Below are positions 50,142-64,000 of a DNA stretch of 64,000 nucleotides, piece after piece. The notes beneath the pieces are model-generated. The model saw nothing but the letters and a program-made list of their open reading frames with translations, was not told the DNA's origin and made no database searches. This stretch comes from Linyphia triangularis (taxonomy: Eukaryota > Arthropoda > Arachnida > Araneae > Linyphiidae), in assembly GCA_963978545.1 (NCBI GenBank), contig OZ021727.1:21669943-21733942 (forward strand), in the 5' to 3' direction. Within the stretch, counting starts at the first letter, position 1; each line of letters starts with the position of its first letter. The translations under genes were made by a program, and so were the position numbers.

Positions 50142-51690
50142 TATATATATATTACAGTTTTCTTCACTTTGGACTATAATACCAACTAAAGTTTCCATGC
50201 GCAGTCTGTGCTTATAAGTTTGCTAAGAAAAATTACTTTTTTGGAAGTTCATCATAGGTGCTATATTTTAAAGTTGAAAGACATAATGAACATGATTTGG
50301 AAAGCAGAACTCGGTAAGGCACTGTTCGTGCATTTGCATGACTTAGTGATAAAACGAATACAGTACATCCACCACATAGTATTCAATATAAATTTTCTAA
50401 CATTCACAACATCGTTCATCTTACCACAGTTCAATTTATTAACAAATAATGAAGGGAATTGTAACCAAAAACTACATCTATGAAACAGTAATACGTTTAT
50501 TTATTGTAGTTAAAAGGACGATAGAAGAAGAGGGAATCATTGTTGGGTTGAGTCGACACATTTCTTAAATAGAGTTCCTCTACATAGACTTTACATAGAG
50601 TCGCCTCGACATATAATACCAAAATACCCTTTACAAAGAATCATTTCTAAAAGAGCATCAAAATGAAATATTTTAACTTTGATTTTCAAATAACACCAAG
50701 TGCAATGGACAGTTCCCGCATTTTTTTAAAACGAGTGAAATTAGTTTATATTTATGAAGAATTTCTTTCTGATTCCAAATATTTAAACAAAAGTTATTTA
50801 AACAAGATTAGTTATTTAAATATTAAGAAAAGAAAATGCCCTCAAACCCAGTCCAATCAAAACACTCAACATAACCTGTGACGTCAAAGCTTCCTTCCAT
50901 TTCTATGGTTATCGTGAGGTTTCTGCCAATTATTTGGCTTTGGTAGACCATTGCCATATCCCGTACAGGTTGGCGCGATTCGCGAGAAACTTGCAAATTT
51001 GGTTTCCGCTTCCGCATTGCAAGCCAAGATGTTTGGGAAACCTTGACGTCACATTCAATTCGAGCCGAATGAATAGTTTTCTCGCCAACTTGTAACAGAG
51101 AATCTTTGAATACAAATTAAAAAAAAAAAAAAAAAATGCTCATTGAATCGAAATTTTTCTATTAAAAAAAATGCAGGCATTGTCCTTTGTAATTGAACTA
51201 TTTGTCTGAAGTAGAGGTCTTAGGCTTTAAATTGGCATACAATTTTTCAATTCTGGGTTTGTATAAATGGAGAAAGAGGGCTCGGAAAAAAAATCAGCCC
51301 AAAAATAACATACGATTGTAAAATGAGAAAATCATATATAAAATGCAAAGTCACCTTATATATATTTCATTTACACCATATTTAAAACATCAATGATCAG
51401 CATTTTTATTCATCATTTCAGTACCTGCAAAATAAAAACAAGGATTATGAGGTTCACTGTATAAGGATGTGACAGGGGATGAATGAGCGAGGAGGACTTA
51501 GCTTATTAGTAATTTCGTCATAGTTTGTCGCAATATCTCTCTTTAATACCCAGAATAAATGTCTACATTATCTGATAGTGTATGAAATAATGTTGCATAA
51601 AAAGTAAAACAAAAGATAATTAACATTATTGAACATATTACCGAGGATGACTTAGACATTATTGTAGTTCATATGAATCTGATCTTTTTT
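50142..51690. other. Upstream region of the cysteine-rich gene
   Basis: No gene. Two TGACGTCA palindromes (50879-50886 and 51044-51051) lie in an inverted arrangement, GTGACGTCAA and TTGACGTCAC. They may be cAMP-response-type sites or the ends of a small MITE. The segment between them is GC-richer (GGTTGGCGCGATTCGCGAG). Confidence 0.4.
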
Positions 51691-51692
51691 CA

Positions 51693-51699
51693 TATAAAG
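51693..51699 (+). promoter_or_regulatory. TATA box of the cysteine-rich secreted protein gene
   Basis: TATAAAG, 46 bp before the chosen ATG. This would place the start of transcription near 51722 and leave a 5' leader of only about 20 bases, which supports the ATG at 51745 over one at 51673 lying upstream of the box. Confidence 0.5.
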
Positions 51700-51744
51700 T
51701 CGGAAAGTAGCGAGATCATAGTTGTACTCACTATAAGATTTAGC

Positions 51745-61519
<9,775 letters not shown>

Positions 61520-61616
61520 AACTGAATGTTGCTGATGCCATATATAGTTTTGAAGCTATTCATATAGTTTTGAAACTAATTTTGATCAGATGGTTGAAAC
61601 TAATATATTTGTTATT

Positions 61617-61622
61617 AATAAA
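61617..61622 (+). terminator. Poly(A) signal of the cysteine-rich gene
   Basis: AATAAA in the AT-rich sequence about 100-240 bp after the candidate stops. It is the first such motif downstream of candidate B's stop codon. Confidence 0.45.
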
Positions 61623-61838
61623 AATAATTTTACACTTCTGAATTTTTTACTTTTTTTTATTTTGACTGTATACAAGATTTGCCATTAGAAACGTAAATGT
61701 AGTTCTTAATTTTCGAATCATACTTAAACTAAAATTGGAGATAAACATCATAATTTGAAGAGATTATCATCATGGGATAAGATTGGAACAACGATGAAGG
61801 AATTTTATGAAGATAACATTAGAAATAGAGTAAAATCG

Positions 61839-62228
61839 TGAATATATTGTTTTTCTCAGAGGAAGTGATGACGTAGTTTTTACTAAATAAAAACTATAAT
61901 TTATTCTTCCTTTGAAGACTTACGAAATTTCTCCAAGCAATAGAGCAATTGCTATCACGCTTCGGTACATACAATTTTGAATACAGCGATAATGCCTTCC
62001 CCAGTCGAATTTATACTAGCGTGTGAGAACTTTCTCGAAAAATACAGTCAACTGGTCACGTGATGGTAAAGCCTCGAAATTTTCCTCTTCATTTAGGTGT
62101 TGCCACCTTTTTCTAACCTGTATTATCTCTGTTAAGAAATAAAATAAAATAGAATAAAATAAAATAAAATAAAACTTTAAAAGAAATTAGTCACTATTTG
62201 CAATTACATACAGATAATTGATGTATCA
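61839..62228 (-). repeat. Degenerate solo LTR of the Gypsy family
   Basis: Follows the LTR of the 33446 element in order: GAGGAAGTGATGACGTAGTT, CAGCGATAATG, GAATTTATACTAGCGTGTGA and TTTAGGTGTTGCCACCTTTT (the best-kept block), then the AAATAAAATA stretch and TTAGTCACTATTTGCAA. No internal region flanks it. Confidence 0.8.
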
Positions 62229-63780
62229 ATATTTTGAAAGAAAAAGTTTAACTTCATATAAAACCATAGTCTCAGAAAACTATCCTAATAAATATTGACA
62301 GGAGTCATGAAAAACATGAAAAAGCGTCTGAAAGTTACCCCAGTTTTAGGTAACTCTAAAGTACTGTTTATAGCTTAAAATAGTATTTCAGGGGAAAATT
62401 GGAAATCTGTATAAAAAGAGAAGAGCATGTACTTGGAATCTGAATCAATTAAAAAGAGATTAATCAAAAAAAAAGAAAAACTTGATAGTTTATTCAATCG
62501 TCATATTTCAGAAAAGAAATTTTATTAAATTGAAAAATATGTTTAATTTCATGTCATATAATCTAAAATATATAGGCCTACTACGACAAACAAATTTATC
62601 CATATTTACCTTCATTTCACAATGTGTTTGCTCAAATCATCCGAAAGAAAATAAGTTCAATAAGATCGAGAACACCTAAGTTCCTGTTTAGAAATTAAAA
62701 ATGTGTTGGGTAAAAATGAAATCATTTTGGTATTTCAGTATCTTCTTTCATGTTGTGTTTCTTTAATAAATTAAGTTTATTGACTGTATTTGTTTTTTTA
62801 ATATTGTATTACTTCTGTTTACTACATTATACATTGGCTTTGGTATGAAGAAAGACATTTTCGAAATTAAGTTTAATTATTTTATGTGTTTTGTATGTTT
62901 CTATACATTGCTATTTCCAGAATTAATTATTCAATTCGTGAGAATTAAGTTCCAAATAAAATATCCAGCTTAATAGTTTATGCTTGAGAGAAACTGAATT
63001 TTGCATTTATAAATTCTATAACAATAAATATCTTAGTATATAAATATATCAGAAAATTATCCTTACCCAAGTTTAATAAATAAAAAAATAAAAAATAATA
63101 ATAATAAAATAAAAAAAAAAAAAAAAGGTGGAGAAAAATATAAAATGTATTGTAAAATGTTTGCATTTTGCATATTTTATGTACATTAGATAACATTAAA
63201 ACTCAGTACATTCTGCATTTGACACTTTAGTTTATTTAATAAATTATTTACGTTATTCATTACTAATTTTATTTGCCATGTAATATTTTTTTTATCTTCA
63301 ATAGATGAAATATAAAAATATTTTAAAATAATAATGACTGTGCAATATTCAGTTATTCAATTTTTTTAAAGAAATACTATTTTTCGATTCTTGCTGATGT
63401 TTTAATATAAAATAATCACTAAATAAAATTTGAATACAACAATATTGAAATAAAATTTCACAAAACTTATACAGTTAAATGTAGCTACAATTTTTCTATT
63501 GAATTTATGGTTTGAGATTAAACATTCATGTCAAGACATTAAAGAATTTCGTTTAGATTACTAAAAAAAAACCTAACGTTTTCAAGTAGAATTGGCATCC
63601 TTATTTAATTCATTCAAGGAATTGTGCCTTTTATATGAATTGAAATTACTATTTTATACAATTGTACATCAATTATCACACGAATTTTTTTTTTAATATA
63701 AGGTTAAAAGTTTTTCTTAAATGCTTAAATTAAATATCCTTATGATTCTCACAGAAAGAATTTTACTTTATTGCAAGCAA
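62229..63780. other. Gene-free AT-rich DNA
   Basis: Poly(A)/poly(AAT) near 63078-63126 and otherwise nothing I can support. Confidence 0.6.
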
Positions 63781-63784
63781 TTAA

Positions 63785-64000
63785 GCCATTAAAGACGACT
63801 TTGAAATGGATAAACGGTCATTGTTTTTTAACTTTTACCTTGTTTATTGAAATCTTTTAAAGGTATATTTTGAATTTTTCAGATTTTTTGGATTTTTTTT
63901 AATGATTTTTAAAAAGCACTAAGTGGAACTACAATCACAATTTATTAGCCAAGAAAAAAAAAAGCATTTCAATTAGCAAGTTTTCTTGCCAACCGTTTTT
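63785..64000. mobile_element. piggyBac-like MITE, second copy, cut by window end
   Basis: TTAA (63781-63784) then GCCATTAAAGACGAC, and the same internal order as 47995-48217 (GACTTTGAAA, TTTTTCAGATTTTTTGGA, AGTTTTCTTGCCAACCGT). The right end lies outside the window. Confidence 0.7.

Overview
The window is AT-rich eukaryotic DNA. It is intron- and transposon-dominated, with long (AT)n microsatellites and no operons or bacterial-style genes. The mobile elements (a Gypsy LTR retrotransposon with a tRNA-Leu primer site, tRNA-derived SINEs, a Tc1-like transposon, an RTE-like LINE and many foldback MITEs) suggest an arthropod. I lean towards an arachnid such as a spider, but that is an inference from general character, not from a diagnostic gene.

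Layout. Positions 1-41837 are two head-to-tail copies of one locus of about 16 kb (unique part 422-16397, repeated at 20481-41837). Between them lies an old, broken Gypsy element (16398-20480, minus strand), and its 3' (right-hand) LTR is repeated at the left window edge (1-421). Copy 2 also carries a younger Gypsy insertion of the same family (33446-39549, minus strand). That insertion has a 4-bp target duplication, and its empty site is preserved in copy 1. It is the best-preserved coding region in the window: an intact gag, a likely -1 frameshift signal, and a pol covering protease, RT, RNase H and integrase with two nonsense codons and a C-terminal frameshift. The duplicated DNA holds no convincing host gene. 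It holds MITEs, a 222-bp tandem array present only in copy 1, a decayed acidic/glycine-rich repeat region, and a GC-richer conserved block.

From 41838 to 51690 the DNA is single-copy with scattered relics: a 108-bp tandem array, a 5'-truncated RTE-like LINE, a TGGCCAA-type MITE, a 29-bp minisatellite, a piggyBac-like MITE and a dead Tc1 transposon inserted in an (AT)n tract.

From 51693 to about 61620 I reconstruct one host gene on the plus strand. It has a TATA box, a signal-peptide exon and five further short coding exons (45-84 bp) with matching splice phases, then a tiny terminal exon with two candidate positions and a poly(A) signal. It would encode a secreted, cysteine-rich protein of about 142 residues. 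I do not recognise its family. Its introns are filled with SINEs, a SINE split by a hAT-like insertion, foldback elements and microsatellites.

The last 2.4 kb hold a degenerate solo LTR of the same Gypsy family and a second piggyBac-like MITE cut by the window edge. I found no CRISPR array, rRNA or true tRNA gene.
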